In this document: positions 10,445 through 19,148 of the stretch, one piece after another
Position numbering within the stretch: position 1 is the stretch's first letter
Layout of the letters: every line of letters starts with the position of its first letter
Origin: Acidobacteriota bacterium
Lineage (GTDB): Bacteria; Acidobacteriota; Vicinamibacteria; Vicinamibacterales; CAVVIG01
Direction: 5' to 3'
Length of the DNA: 64,000 nt
Assembly (NCBI GenBank): GCA_016195265.1
Contig: JACPZW010000034.1
Location: forward strand, 46,663 to 110,662
Made by a program: the position numbers and the translations under genes
The notes under the pieces: generated by a model
Seen by the model: only the letters and a program-made list of their open reading frames with translations
The model's database searches: none
What the model was told of the DNA's origin: nothing

Positions 10445-10892
10445 TCATTGATCAGAAATCCTGCCGCGCGACAGCGACTTGACCTTGCGGTCCAGCGGCA
10501 GATCGAATTTGCGCGCGTACGTCTGCTCGAGATCCGCGCGCCACGTCGGAAAGAATCCGGCGTGAAGCGGATGATCTCCCCGGCGGTCATGGAGTCGTAG
10601 AGATCCTTGTCGTCGCTGACGAAGCCGGTGCGGCGGCGGATTTCGACGCTCGCGCCCTCCGCGTCCGCCGGCAGACCGAAGACGCGCGCGGATCCGGCGG
10701 TCGGGCGCGTCATGCCGAGGAGGACCTTGACGTCGTCGTCTTACCGACGCCGTTCCGTCCCAGGAATCCGTGAATCGAGCCCGGCGCGACCTTCAGGTCC
10801 AATCCGCGCAGCGCTTCCACGCGGTCGTAGTGCTTGCGCAGATCGGTGGTGTCGATCACAAGCGCCTCAGCCCTGGAGACGACGTCAACCAC
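10445..10892 (-). pseudogene. Decayed ABC transporter ATPase, two frameshifts and a lost 3' half
   Basis: Read across frames, this is the first part of an ABC-type ATPase: LRKHYDRVEALRGLDLKV, the Walker A FLGRNGVGKTTT, then after a frameshift MTRPTAGSARVFGLPADAEG and RRRTGFVSDDKDLYDSMT. After a second frameshift come FFPTWRADLEQTYARKFDLP and SLSRG, where the signature begins. The first shift is close to 10738 and the second close to 10565; each looks like one missing base. Walker B and the C-terminal half are absent, and a stop follows at 10445. The likely start is GTG at 10890-10892, overlapping the GntR gene end, as in YtrA/YtrB-type operons. It is not functional as read. Confidence 0.8.
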
Positions 10893-11292
10893 GATGTCCC
10901 CCCGTTTTCGGCAACGCCGCATGGCCGGCGAGCTCGGCTTCGAACAGCCGCCGGATCTCGTCGTCCGACAGGCCGCGCGCGCGCAGTTTTTCGATCGTGG
11001 CGGCGACGGCCGACAGTCCAGCCTTCATCGCGTCGGTTTCCTTCTTCGCGCGGGCGCTGCCCGAAACGAACGCGCCGGCGCCGTGGCGCAGCTCGATGAC
11101 GCCTTCGTGCTCGAGCTCGCGATAGGCCTTGGCGACGGTGTTCGGGTTGATCACGAGTTCTTCCGCGAGCGGGCGGATGCCGGGCAGCTGCTCGCCCGGG
11201 CGGAGCGCGCCGGTTTCGATGCTGTGCTTCACCTGCTCCATCAGCTGGAGGTAGATGGGCACGCCGGACGAGGGAGTGGGCCGAAACAGCAT
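10885..11292 (-). CDS. GntR-family regulator (YtrA type)
   Basis: A 135-residue regulator with an N-terminal winged helix of GntR type: PIYLQLMEQVKHSIETGALRPGEQLP, then RPLAEELVINPNTVAKAYRELEHEGVI. A short C-terminal helical tail (about residues 75-125) follows where larger GntR proteins have an effector domain. That short form is the YtrA subfamily, which normally represses an adjacent ABC transporter operon. Here the ATPase gene next to it is broken, so the regulator may be an orphan. I chose the ATG at 11290-11292; a TTG start seven codons earlier is possible. A direct repeat at 11312-11342 may be its operator. Confidence 0.88.
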   Translation of the reverse strand: MLFRPTPSSGVPIYLQLMEQVKHSIETGALRPGEQLPGIRPLAEELVINPNTVAKAYRELEHEGVIELRHGAGAFVSGSARAKKETDAMKAGLSAVAATIEKLRARGLSDDEIRRLFEAELAGHAALPKTGGHRG

Positions 11293-11311
11293 GTGCGTCA
11301 CAGTGCCAGTC

Positions 11312-11342
11312 AACTGTACTACTGAACTAGAACTGTATTACT
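11312..11342. promoter_or_regulatory. Candidate GntR operator: repeated AACTGTAYTACT
   Basis: AACTGTACTACT (11312-11323) recurs as AACTGTATTACT (11331-11342), 19 bp apart, about 20 bp upstream of the GntR ATG. YtrA-type repressors bind GTA/TAC-containing sites in front of their own genes. The region is AT-rich compared with its surroundings and probably holds the GntR promoter. The gltA start lies about 190 bp to the right and could be affected. Confidence 0.45.
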
Positions 11343-11530
11343 CTTGGATCAGAGGGACGGATCTTGTCAAGCGGAAGTTTTTTGGGGTTGCAGCGAGGCT
11401 CTCAGCCGAGCGAGGGCATGCCGGGTTCCCGTCGGATGGAGGGGCGCCAGTCAGCCTTGGGCTGGAGCGGCCGGCGATTCAGGCCTGGTACAGGAGATGC
11501 ACCACCCTCGCGCATCGAAGGAGAATCCGC

Positions 11531-12841
11531 ATGGCTTCTGCAACACCGACGGCGTCGGCGGAGGGCACCGTGGCTCTTGAGTACGACGGGAAGTCCCTGT
11601 CCCTGCCGCTCATCCAGGGATCGGAAGGGGAGGTTGGCATCGACGTCGCCCAACTGCGCAACAAGACCGGGATGATCACCTTCGACCCCGGCTTCGGGAA
11701 TACCGGCTCCTGCAGGAGCGCGATCACGTTCATCGATGGCGAGCGGGGAATCCTCCGGTATCGCGGGTATCCGATCGAGGATCTCGCGGCGAAGAGCACG
11801 TTCCTCGAGGTCGCGTGGCTGCTCATCCACGGTGAGCTGCCGGCAGGGCCCGAGCTTGAGAGGTTCCGCCGGGAGACGACCTACCACTCGATGGTGCATG
11901 AGGACTTCGGGCGGTTCTTCGAAGGGTTCCCGAAGGACGCGCATCCGATGCCGGTCTGCGCCGCCGCCGTCGGCGCGCTGGCGACGTTCTACCAGCAGCC
12001 GGAGACCGAGCAGAGTATCCACGACAGCGTGGTGCGCCTCATCGCGAAGATGCCGACGATTGCCGCGTACTCCTACAAGCACTCGCTGGGCCAGCCGTTC
12101 ATGTATCCGAAGAACGCGCTCGATTACTGTTCGAACTTTCTGCACATGATGTTCGCGACGCCGTGCGAGGAGTTCGTGGCCGATCCGATCCTGGCGAAGG
12201 CGGTCGACCTGCTGCTGATCCTCCACGCGGATCACGAACAGAACTGCTCGACCAGCACGGTGCGGGTCGTCGGGAGTTCGCGCGCCAACCTGTTCGCGAG
12301 CATCGCGGCCGGCATCAGCGCCCTGTGGGGTCCGCTCCATGGCGGCGCCAACCAGCAGGTGATCGAGATGCTGGATTCCATCGAGGCCGAGGGCGGCGAC
12401 GTCCGCGCGTTCGTCGATCGCGCGAAGGACAAGAAGGATAACAACCGCCTCATGGGCTTCGGCCACCGTGTCTACAAGAACTACGACCCGCGGGCGGCGA
12501 TTCTCAAGAACGCCTGCGCCGACGTCCTGAAGGCGAAAGGCCTCGCGAGCCGTCAGCTCGAGATCGCCATGAAACTCGAAGCGATCGCGCTGAGCGACGA
12601 CTACTTCATCAGCCACAAGCTGTATCCGAACGTCGACTTCTACTCCGGCATCATCTACAAGGCGCTCGGTATCCCGGTGAACATGTTCACCGTGATGTTC
12701 ACGCTCGGCCGCCTGCCCGGCTGGATCGCCCAGTGGATCGAGATGCGGGGTGATCCCGACACGCGGATCGCGCGCCCGCGGCAGATCTACACCGGAGCAA
12801 CGGCTCGCGCCTACGCCCCGCTCGAGGCACGAGGCCAGTAA
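11531..12841 (+). CDS. gltA: Citrate synthase
   Basis: Condenses acetyl-CoA with oxaloacetate, the entry step of the citric acid cycle, in the cytoplasm. The 436-residue length and sequence match the hexameric Gram-negative type. It has FDPGFGNTGSC near residue 51, RGYPIEDLA near 78, the histidine box LHADHEQNCSTSTVR at about 231-245, WGPLHGGANQ with His270, MGFGHRVYKNYDPR at 308-321, and PNVDFYSG with Asp369. The histidine box, His270 and Asp369 correspond to the catalytic region of the family. The frame opens further upstream, but the ATG at 11531 fits the usual N-terminus. The upstream 190 bp presumably carries the promoter. A palindrome lies 29 bp after the stop. Confidence 0.97.
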   Translation: MASATPTASAEGTVALEYDGKSLSLPLIQGSEGEVGIDVAQLRNKTGMITFDPGFGNTGSCRSAITFIDGERGILRYRGYPIEDLAAKSTFLEVAWLLIHGELPAGPELERFRRETTYHSMVHEDFGRFFEGFPKDAHPMPVCAAAVGALATFYQQPETEQSIHDSVVRLIAKMPTIAAYSYKHSLGQPFMYPKNALDYCSNFLHMMFATPCEEFVADPILAKAVDLLLILHADHEQNCSTSTVRVVGSSRANLFASIAAGISALWGPLHGGANQQVIEMLDSIEAEGGDVRAFVDRAKDKKDNNRLMGFGHRVYKNYDPRAAILKNACADVLKAKGLASRQLEIAMKLEAIALSDDYFISHKLYPNVDFYSGIIYKALGIPVNMFTVMFTLGRLPGWIAQWIEMRGDPDTRIARPRQIYTGATARAYAPLEARGQ

Positions 12842-12869
12842 CGGCGCGCGTCGAACGTGGTCCAGTGGC

Positions 12870-12887
12870 GTCCGGCTTCAGCCGGAC
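12870..12887. repeat. REP-like palindrome GTCCGGCT-TC-AGCCGGAC
   Basis: A perfect 8-bp stem with a 2-base loop, between the convergent gltA and slipin genes. It may help end transcription from both sides, although no T-run follows. It has the same build as the palindromes at 1009, 1288, 18928 and 24539. Confidence 0.6.
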
Positions 12888-12937
12888 CGTTGGTGACCGC
12901 ACGCAGCTGAGCGACTGTCGCCGCCGGCCGCACGGCG

Positions 12938-13729
12938 TTACGCGCCGTCCGCGCCGCCGCCTTTCTTGAGGAACGGGCTGAACAAATCGATCGGCACCGG
13001 CAGGAACGTCGTCGTGTTGTGCTCGCTGGAGATCTCCCGCATCGTCTGCAGGAAGCGCAGTTGGAGCGCGATGGGCTCGGCGCGGATCATCGCGGCGGCC
13101 TGCACCATCTTCTCCGCGGCCTGGAACTCGCCTTCGGCGTTGACGATCTTCGCGCGGCGCTCGCGCTCGGCTTCGGCCTGTTTGGCCATCGCCCGTTTCA
13201 TGCTGTCGGGCAGCGCCACGTCCTTCACCTCGACCGCCGTCACCTTGATGCCCCACGGCTCGGTCTGCCGGTCGATGATCTCCTGCAGCTTCTGATTGAT
13301 GGTGTCGCGCTGCGACAGCAGGTCGTCGAGCGGCGCCTGGCCGAGGACGCTCCGCAGCGTGGTCTGCGCGATCAGCGACGTCGCTTTCAGAAAGTTCTCC
13401 ACCTTGATGACCGCCGCCACAGGGTCGATGACGCGAAAGTAGACCACCGCGTCGACCGTCGCGGGGACGTTGTCGCGGGTCATGATTTCCTGTTTGGCCA
13501 CGTCAATGGTCACCACGCGCAGGTCCATTTTCACCATGCGGTCCACGATGGGAATGAGCACGATCAGTCCCGGCCCCTTCGCGGCGAGCAGTTTACCGAG
13601 CCGGAAAATCACCCCTCGCTCGTACTCGCGCAGGATACGAACGGCCTGCGGGACGACAATGACCGCGAGAATCAGGAGCGGGACGATCCATGCCGCCAGA
13701 CTGGACAACGCCCGAGCTGCATTTTCCAT
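12938..13729 (-). CDS. Slipin (stomatin-like SPFH membrane protein)
   Basis: A 263-residue band-7 protein with one N-terminal membrane segment (about residues 12-32). The SPFH domain follows: [22 protein letters not shown], then [30 protein letters not shown] helical region after it contains [37 protein letters not shown]. Slipins form oligomers in the inner membrane and organise membrane microdomains. It sits 28 nt after a long-form NfeD gene on the same strand, the classic bacterial and archaeal pair in which the NfeD protease cleaves the stomatin C-terminus. Confidence 0.93.
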   Translation of the reverse strand: MENAARALSSLAAWIVPLLILAVIVVPQAVRILREYERGVIFRLGKLLAAKGPGLIVLIPIVDRMVKMDLRVVTIDVAKQEIMTRDNVPATVDAVVYFRVIDPVAAVIKVENFLKATSLIAQTTLRSVLGQAPLDDLLSQRDTINQKLQEIIDRQTEPWGIKVTAVEVKDVALPDSMKRAMAKQAEAERERRAKIVNAEGEFQAAEKMVQAAAMIRAEPIALQLRFLQTMREISSEHNTTTFLPVPIDLFSPFLKKGGGADGA

Positions 13730-13757
13730 GGGGTCTCCCTTTAGGGATCTTCCTTAG

Positions 13758-15047
13758 TTAGCGATTCTTGCGTTGGACGGTCAACGTGAGCCCATCCACG
13801 CCGACAATCTCCACCAGCTCGCCCGGTTCGATCGGGGTCTCGCAGACGGCGTTCCAGTATTCGCCGTCCACGAACACTTTGCCGTCCCGTCCGTCGATGC
13901 GCGACACCGCTGCGGTCGTCTTCCCCAGCAGCGTGACCGTGCCCACGGCCACCGGCAGCCGCTGGGCCCGTAAGCCGGCGCCGACGACGAATGCGAAGAA
14001 GGCCGCCGTGACCAATGTGGCCGGAATGATGAGCCCGAGCGACAGGCGAAACGCCGGCTCCGCGCGGTCGAACAGCATCAACGAGCCGAGAAAAAACGCG
14101 ATGATGCCACCGGCTGTCAAGACCCCGTGCGTCGGCGTGAAGATGTCCGCAACGAACAGCGCCAGCGCCAGCACGATTAAGGCCACCCCGGCGATGTTGA
14201 CGGGCAGGATGGCCGCCATGTACAGCGCCAGGATCAGCGCAATCGCACCCGCGACGCCCGGCAGGATGGCGCCGGGATTGCTCAACTCGCCGATGATCCC
14301 GTACATCGCGATCAGCATCAGGAGAAACATCACCTCGGGCCGCCAGAGCAGTTGAAACACTCTCTCGCCCGCGGTCATCGGGATGTCCATCACTTCGGCG
14401 TTCGCGGTGCTCAGGGCCCGGCCGTTGACCTGGCGGCCGTCGAGCCGCCGGAGCAGATCGGGCAGGTCGGCGGCGATGATGTCGATGACGTGCAGCTCGA
14501 GCGCCTTGTCGGCCGTGATGGCGGCGCTCTCGCGCACCGATTGCCTGGCCCACTCGACGTTCCTGTGCCGTTTGGCGGCGATGGCCTCGATGTAGCTGGT
14601 GGCGTACTGCTCCAGTTTCTGCTTCATGGTGTCGTCGGGCTTCGCCGCTTCTCCGGGACTGCCGCCTACCGTCACCGGATGCGCCGCGCCGATGCTGGTC
14701 GTCGGCGCCATGGCCGCGACGTCGGCCGCCAGGGTGATGAACACCCCCGCGCTGCCGGCCGTCGCCCCGTCCGGCGCGACATACACCACCACCGGTACCT
14801 TCGAGGCGAAGAACTTTTGGACGATGACTTCAGTCGATTCCAGCAGCCCGCCCGGCGTGTGGAGCTGAATGACGAGGCAGCGAAGGTTCTGCGCGGAGGC
14901 GTAGTCGATGGCCCGGGAAATATAGCTCGCGGTCGCCGGCCCGATGGCGCCGTCGATTCTGATCAGTCCCACCCGGTTGGCCTGGGCGTACAGTCCGGCA
15001 GCCGAAAGAGCCAACCCCGCCACGACGATGGCCGCCTGGCGCGTCAT
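13758..15047 (-). CDS. Long-form NfeD: ClpP-class membrane serine protease
   Basis: A 429-residue membrane protein that is expected to cut the partner stomatin. After a signal peptide (residues 1-22) there is a ClpP-like serine protease domain with DGATAGSAGVF, where Ser99 is the likely nucleophile. A lysine within residues 136-144 is the probable base, as in archaeal 1510-N proteases. Four to five membrane helices follow (about 215-350: LLMLIAMYGIIGEL, ALILALYMAAILPV, VLALALFVADIF, GLIIPATLVTAAFF). The C-terminal OB-fold NfeD domain ends the protein (about 365-425, GKVFVDGEYWNAV). Its neighbour is the slipin gene. Confidence 0.93.
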   Translation of the reverse strand: MTRQAAIVVAGLALSAAGLYAQANRVGLIRIDGAIGPATASYISRAIDYASAQNLRCLVIQLHTPGGLLESTEVIVQKFFASKVPVVVYVAPDGATAGSAGVFITLAADVAAMAPTTSIGAAHPVTVGGSPGEAAKPDDTMKQKLEQYATSYIEAIAAKRHRNVEWARQSVRESAAITADKALELHVIDIIAADLPDLLRRLDGRQVNGRALSTANAEVMDIPMTAGERVFQLLWRPEVMFLLMLIAMYGIIGELSNPGAILPGVAGAIALILALYMAAILPVNIAGVALIVLALALFVADIFTPTHGVLTAGGIIAFFLGSLMLFDRAEPAFRLSLGLIIPATLVTAAFFAFVVGAGLRAQRLPVAVGTVTLLGKTTAAVSRIDGRDGKVFVDGEYWNAVCETPIEPGELVEIVGVDGLTLTVQRKNR

Positions 15048-15257
15048 CGATCTGATCCCCCCGATTGTATTCCCATGGCTCCCGCTTTAGGACCGGAGAG
15101 GAACGGGCGTCTCGTCAGCCGTCACCCGACTCGGCGCCAGCCTGAAGGCTCGCGCTACGGCCTAAGGTCGATTCGATCGGCGCCGCCAGCCGGTGAGCGG
15201 GATCGGTCTCGCAACGTAGAGACTGACGAGCATGACGATGACGGCCAGCGCGACCCC

Positions 15258-15297
15258 CTTAGCTCTTCAGCCCTTAGCCCTTCAGCCCTCAGCCCTA
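15258..15297. repeat. Heptamer array (AGCCCTT/AGCCCTC words)
   Basis: Tandem 7-base words, mainly AGCCCTT and AGCCCTC with a preceding variant AGCTCTT. The array runs into the 3' end of the GNAT gene: read on the minus strand, the last five codons and the TGA stop (15282-15284) are made of array words. A related array in the same orientation lies at 15829-15860, on the other side of the GNAT gene. Confidence 0.8.
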
Positions 15298-15812
15298 CGG
15301 CCGGCGTCCGAAGAAGATCGTGTGCGGAACCACCGTCCATCGGCAAGCACGACCGACTCGTCGATCTGCCGATCCGGAATCGCCCAGTAGCGCCGTAACA
15401 ACGCGGCCTTGTCTTCGTTGCGAACCAGCGCGAATCCTTCACGCTCGTAGAAGCGAACGGCCCAGGTCGCAGCGGTCCACGTGCCGATCAACATCGGGCG
15501 ATTCGTCTGACTCCGCACGTGAGACAGCAGCTTTGCGCCGAGACCTCGACGCTGCGACGCAGTACGCGTGTAGGCATGCCGGACCAGCGCGACGTCTTTG
15601 ACGAACTGAAGTCCCATCACCGCTGCGAGTTGTGTGTCTTCGTAGAAACCAGAGAACACCACGCTGCTCGCGATTTCGTGCGCGAGTTCCTCTCGAGACA
15701 TGTACGGTTCGTGCCAGCAGTCCGGAGCGATGATGCCGTGGTACGCCGAGGCGCCATCGTTGATGACTTCGTAAATGCCCTCGGCGTCGGCCGGTTCGCA
15801 CTGGCGAATCAT
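15282..15812 (-). CDS. GNAT-family N-acetyltransferase
   Basis: An acetyl-CoA-dependent N-acetyltransferase of 176 residues. It opens MIRQCEPADAEGIYEVIND, the usual first strand and helix. The acetyl-CoA loop is in TRTASQRRGLGAKLLSHV (motif A, QRRGLG), and motif B lies in WAVRFYEREGFALV. The substrate is not evident; small molecules, peptides or antibiotics are all possible. The final residues (RRAEG) and the stop are supplied by the heptamer array at 15258-15297, so the original C-terminus may have been replaced. The gene lies between two heptamer arrays of the same word type. Confidence 0.88.
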   Translation of the reverse strand: MIRQCEPADAEGIYEVINDGASAYHGIIAPDCWHEPYMSREELAHEIASSVVFSGFYEDTQLAAVMGLQFVKDVALVRHAYTRTASQRRGLGAKLLSHVRSQTNRPMLIGTWTAATWAVRFYEREGFALVRNEDKAALLRRYWAIPDRQIDESVVLADGRWFRTRSSSDAGRRAEG

Positions 15813-15828
15813 GATCCCGCCATCAGCG

Positions 15829-15860
15829 CTTAGCCCTTCAGCCCTTCGCCCTCAGCCCTA
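15829..15860. repeat. Heptamer array (AGCCCTT/AGCCCTC words), second copy
   Basis: Words AGCCCTTC, AGCCCTTC, GCCCTC and AGCCCTA in tandem. The TAG stop of the S9 peptidase gene (complement of CTA at 15858-15860) is formed by the last word. Together with the array at 15258 it brackets the GNAT gene. Confidence 0.75.
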
Positions 15861-17984
15861 ACGCTCGCGATCTTGTGTGCTTGTCGCGCCGGATCGTGCG
15901 GGCGAGTCAGGCGCGACGGCGTTCGTCTTGCCCTCGAGGTATCGCTCGAACCAGTACACCTGCCACTTGATGCTCTCGACGAGGTGCTTCGGCTCGCCCG
16001 TGCGCGTCAGGTTGTGGTTCTCGCGTGGAAAGAAGACGATCTCGCTCGGCACGCCGAAATGCCGCAAGGCGCGGAACCACTGCTCGCCCTGTTCGATCGG
16101 CACGCGGTAGTCGTTGTCCGAGTGGAGGACGAGCGTGGGCGTCTTCACGTTCTTCACGTACTTCAGCGGCGAGCGATCCCAGTAAAGATCGAACTTGTCG
16201 AAGATATCGCCCTGGAAATCGTCCGCGTGCCCGTACTGCCCATCGCGCGTCCCATCGTCCGACACGAAATTCGAAATGCTGCGCAGCGTGACAGCGGCTT
16301 TGAAGCGGGTTGTGTGGCTGACGATCCAATTCGTCATGAACCCGCCGTAGCTGCCGCCGGTGACACCGAGGCGATCGCGATCGATCCAGTCGTACTTCGC
16401 GAGGATCGCGTCGACGCCGCTCATGACGTCGACGTAATCCTTGCCGCCCCAGTTGAGCTCGATGCCGCGCTCGAACTTCTCGCCGTACCCGGTCGAGCCG
16501 CGCGGGTTGGTGAAGAAGACCGCCCAGCCGTGCGACGCGTAGACCTGGAACTCGTGATACCAGTCGAAGCCGAACTGACCGGCGGGCCCGCCGTGGATCG
16601 TGAGAATCATCGGGTACTTTTTGCCGGCTTCCCATCCGGCCGGCTTCATGAAGAAGCCGTCCACGTCCCAGCCGTCCGCGCCCCTGTAGGGCACGCGCTC
16701 GACCGGCACCAGATTCAACTGCTTCCACAGCGCCCCGTTCAAATGCGTGAGCTGCTTGACATTGATTAATCCGGGGGCCCCAGCCCCCCGGAGCCCGTTC
16801 ATGTTCAGATCGGCGACGTAGAGATCGTCCATCCGCGTCGGATCGTTCTCGCCGTACGCGATCCGTCCTGTCTTCTCGTTGATGTCGACGAGATGCACAG
16901 TTCGATCGCCAGTCGTGACCGGCGTCGCCCGTCGTGCCGTGAGATCAACGCGATAGAGCCGCGACGTGCCGTGATACCCGGTCTCGAAGTAGAGCGACTT
17001 GCCGTCCGCCGCCCAGCGCATTGCCGTCGGAATGAGATCGACACCGTCCGCCGCGAGCCGTGACGCGGATCCACCTGCACTCGACGCGAGCCAGATCTTC
17101 GGATGCGTCTTCTCGGGCACGGCGCTGATGAACGCGATCGTCTGACCGTCCGGCGACCAGCGCGGCGAGTTGTCGCCGGTCGCGTGATCCGAAATCTTCG
17201 TCAGCGCGCCGCCAGTCGCCCCGTCGGCATTGACGACCCAGACGTCGGTGTTGTGCGACTCGTCGAACGCCTTGCCGGTGCGGTCGGAAACGAATGCGAT
17301 CCGGCGGCTGTCTGGCGACCACTGCGGATCGGCGTCGTTCCAGTCGTCGCCGGACGTGACCTGCACCGAGCGGCCGGTCGCCACATCGGCGATCCAGATG
17401 TGCGTCTTCTTGTCGTCGAACCAGCCGCTGTCGTTGAACTTGTAGTTGGCGTGCAGGTAATGGCGGACGTCGCTCGGCGACTTCGCGTTGTCGCTCGGCC
17501 CGCTTCGCGAGATGACGACGAGCTTGGTGCCGTCGGGCGACCACAGGAAACCGGAGACGCCGTTGTCGAGATTCGTGACGCGCCGCGGCTCGCCACCGCT
17601 CAGCGAGAGCAACCAGACTTGAGCGCGAGGAGTGTCGCCATTCCCGTCACCGGCCGCAGGTCGCGCCGAGATAAACGCGATCGCCTTGCCGTCGGGACTC
17701 CAGCGCGGAGAATTAGACGACTGCGACGCCGTCGTCATGAGGGTGGGCGGACGAGAGCCGTCGGCAGCGACGGTCCAGATCTCGCTCCGCCGGCGATTCT
17801 GTTTCTGATCGACGGTCGTCACGACGTAGGCGATCGTCGCGCCGTCCGGCGAGAAATGCGGATCGCCGAGCGTCTCGAACGCGAAGTAGTCCTCGGCCGT
17901 GACGCCGCGGGTCTGCGCGAACAAAGGCGCGGCCATCACGAGCGACAGGACGGCGACGGTGAGCGTACGGAAAAATATTCTCAT
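15858..17984 (-). CDS. Secreted S9-family prolyl-oligopeptidase-like peptidase
   Basis: A two-domain serine peptidase of 708 residues with a signal peptide (RTLTVAVLSLVMAAPLFAQ). The N-terminal beta-propeller has repeated WSPDG blades (about residues 40-410). The C-terminal alpha/beta hydrolase has the nucleophile elbow TGGSYGGFMTN near residue 544, an acid in LHSDNDYRVP and a histidine in FPRENHNLTR. This is the dipeptidyl-aminopeptidase/acylaminoacyl-peptidase group. The frame extends 45 codons upstream, but that part is encoded by repeat words (GWWLVASGWWLV), so the ATG at 17982-17984 is preferred. A GC palindrome (16771-16791) is inserted in frame between propeller and hydrolase. Confidence 0.93.
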   Translation of the reverse strand: MRIFFRTLTVAVLSLVMAAPLFAQTRGVTAEDYFAFETLGDPHFSPDGATIAYVVTTVDQKQNRRRSEIWTVAADGSRPPTLMTTASQSSNSPRWSPDGKAIAFISARPAAGDGNGDTPRAQVWLLSLSGGEPRRVTNLDNGVSGFLWSPDGTKLVVISRSGPSDNAKSPSDVRHYLHANYKFNDSGWFDDKKTHIWIADVATGRSVQVTSGDDWNDADPQWSPDSRRIAFVSDRTGKAFDESHNTDVWVVNADGATGGALTKISDHATGDNSPRWSPDGQTIAFISAVPEKTHPKIWLASSAGGSASRLAADGVDLIPTAMRWAADGKSLYFETGYHGTSRLYRVDLTARRATPVTTGDRTVHLVDINEKTGRIAYGENDPTRMDDLYVADLNMNGLRGAGAPGLINVKQLTHLNGALWKQLNLVPVERVPYRGADGWDVDGFFMKPAGWEAGKKYPMILTIHGGPAGQFGFDWYHEFQVYASHGWAVFFTNPRGSTGYGEKFERGIELNWGGKDYVDVMSGVDAILAKYDWIDRDRLGVTGGSYGGFMTNWIVSHTTRFKAAVTLRSISNFVSDDGTRDGQYGHADDFQGDIFDKFDLYWDRSPLKYVKNVKTPTLVLHSDNDYRVPIEQGEQWFRALRHFGVPSEIVFFPRENHNLTRTGEPKHLVESIKWQVYWFERYLEGKTNAVAPDSPARSGATSTQDRER
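16771..16791. repeat. GC palindrome inside the S9 peptidase gene
   Basis: CCGGGGGC, CCCA, GCCCCCCGG: nearly perfect arms with one extra C in the right arm. It encodes part of GLRGAGAPGLINV, a glycine-rich loop that breaks the propeller-to-hydrolase linker. The form matches intergenic palindromes in this window, so it looks like a repeat that landed in frame in a tolerant loop. Confidence 0.5.
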
Positions 17985-17986
17985 AA

Positions 17987-18074
17987 CTTTTGCCTTCGAA
18001 CTTCTGCCTTCTAACTTCACCAGCCACCAGCCACTAGCCACTAGCCACCAGCCACCAGCCACCAGCCACCTAGC
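17987..18074. repeat. Two adjoining short-word arrays (14-mer and CCACCAG heptamer)
   Basis: 17987-18017 holds a 14-base word twice (AACTTTTGCCTTCG and AACTTCTGCCTTCT, then AACTTC). From 18017 the heptamer CCACCAG/CCACTAG runs for about eight units to 18074. The right end forms the TAG stop of the Ku gene (18070-18072). The array lies just upstream of the S9 start at 17984 and fills the whole gap between the two genes. The same heptamer appears in the opposite orientation at 58669-58693. Confidence 0.8.
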
Positions 18075-18915
18075 CCCGGCCGCCGGCGCGCTTCTTCTGC
18101 GCCGGCATGCGCGAAACACTGGCGGCGGATTTCTTCTTCGCGCTTATCGTGTCCAGACTCTTGCGCAGCGCTTCCATCAGGTTGACGACCTTGGGCGGCG
18201 CCTCGATTTCCTGCGTCACGATCTCGCGGCCCTCGATCTTGGCGTCGATGATCTCGCGCAGGCCGACCTGGTAGTCATCCTTATATGTATCGAGGCTGAC
18301 TTCGCCCTCAAACGTGCCCATCACCTGCTGCGCCAGCTTCACCTCGTCCGGCTTCACCTTCTCGGGCATGTCCGCCAGCTCGTCGATGGCGTCCATGCTG
18401 CGAATCTCCGCGGCGTGGCGCAGCGTGTACATGACGAGGCCTTTCTCGCGCGGCTGGACCTTGACGAGGTACTCGCGCCCGTAGAGCGCGACCTTGCCGA
18501 TGCCGGCCTTGCCCTTCATCCCTTCGCGGATGACGGCGAACGCTTCGCGCGCGACGGGACCGTCGGGCGCGAGGTAGTACGGCCGCTCGAGGTAGATCGG
18601 ATCGATCGACGTGTCGTCGGTGAACTTCTCGAGGTTGATGATGCGCGTGGACTCGACGCGGACCTTTTCGATGTCCTCCTCGTCCACGACGACGTAGCGG
18701 CCCTTTTCGAATTCGAAGCCCTTGACGAGATCGGTGTTGGCGACCTCCTTCTCGCACTTCGGGCACCAGCGCTTCTGCTGGATGCGCGTCTGACATTCGC
18801 CGTGCAGCTGATTGAAGCTCAGCGTCGCGGCGGCGTCGGTCGCGGGAAAGACCTTCACCGGAATGTTGACGAGGCTGATCTTGAGGTAGCCTTTCCACGT
18901 CGGTCGCGCGGCCAT
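18070..18915 (-). CDS. ku: Ku, DNA double-strand-break end-binding protein
   Basis: The bacterial Ku homodimer ring binds broken DNA ends and recruits ligase D for non-homologous end joining. The 281-residue length is typical. Features are the WKGYLKISLVNIPVKVFPAT start, FNQLHGECQTRIQQKRWCPKCEKEV with two CxxC-like cysteines, KGFEFEKGRYVVVDEEDIE, the ERPYYLAPDG bridge, and a lysine-rich tail (AKKKSAASVSRMPAQKKRAGG) as in Ku proteins that touch DNA with their C-terminus. No ligase D gene is in the window. Its TAG stop is formed by the heptamer array at 18017-18074. Confidence 0.96.
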   Translation of the reverse strand: MAARPTWKGYLKISLVNIPVKVFPATDAAATLSFNQLHGECQTRIQQKRWCPKCEKEVANTDLVKGFEFEKGRYVVVDEEDIEKVRVESTRIINLEKFTDDTSIDPIYLERPYYLAPDGPVAREAFAVIREGMKGKAGIGKVALYGREYLVKVQPREKGLVMYTLRHAAEIRSMDAIDELADMPEKVKPDEVKLAQQVMGTFEGEVSLDTYKDDYQVGLREIIDAKIEGREIVTQEIEAPPKVVNLMEALRKSLDTISAKKKSAASVSRMPAQKKRAGGRG

Positions 18916-18927
18916 GAGAATCTCCCG

Positions 18928-18945
18928 GGCGGAGCAAGCTCCGCC
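18928..18945. repeat. REP-like palindrome GGCGGAGC-AA-GCTCCGCC
   Basis: Perfect 8-bp arms, 2-base loop, followed by GCTACG. It is the second copy of the palindrome at 1288-1303 and lies 12 bp upstream of the Ku start, between the divergent Ku and DUF3500 genes. Confidence 0.65.
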
Positions 18946-19148
18946 GCTACGGTTACTCTGAGATCGGCGCTCGCCACGACCAGGAAGACGACGGCTGGTC
19001 GCATGGGAGTGAGTCGATGATCCTCCTCCCTCGGGTCCACGGGGTCAAGAAGGTAACCACGGGCGCAAGAGGCAACCACAAGGACACGGAGAAGGAAACG
19101 TGAAGGGAAAAACGGGCTAGAATCCTGCCGACGCAAGGAGAGAACGCT

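Noticed and set aside
10445..10892. Programmed frameshifting in the ABC ATPase
   Set aside because: Two shifts without slippery heptamers plus loss of the whole second half point to decay.
17985..18119. Longer S9 peptidase start with tryptophan-rich repeats
   Set aside because: The extra codons are the CCACCAG heptamer array and overlap the Ku gene end. The signal peptide begins at 17984.
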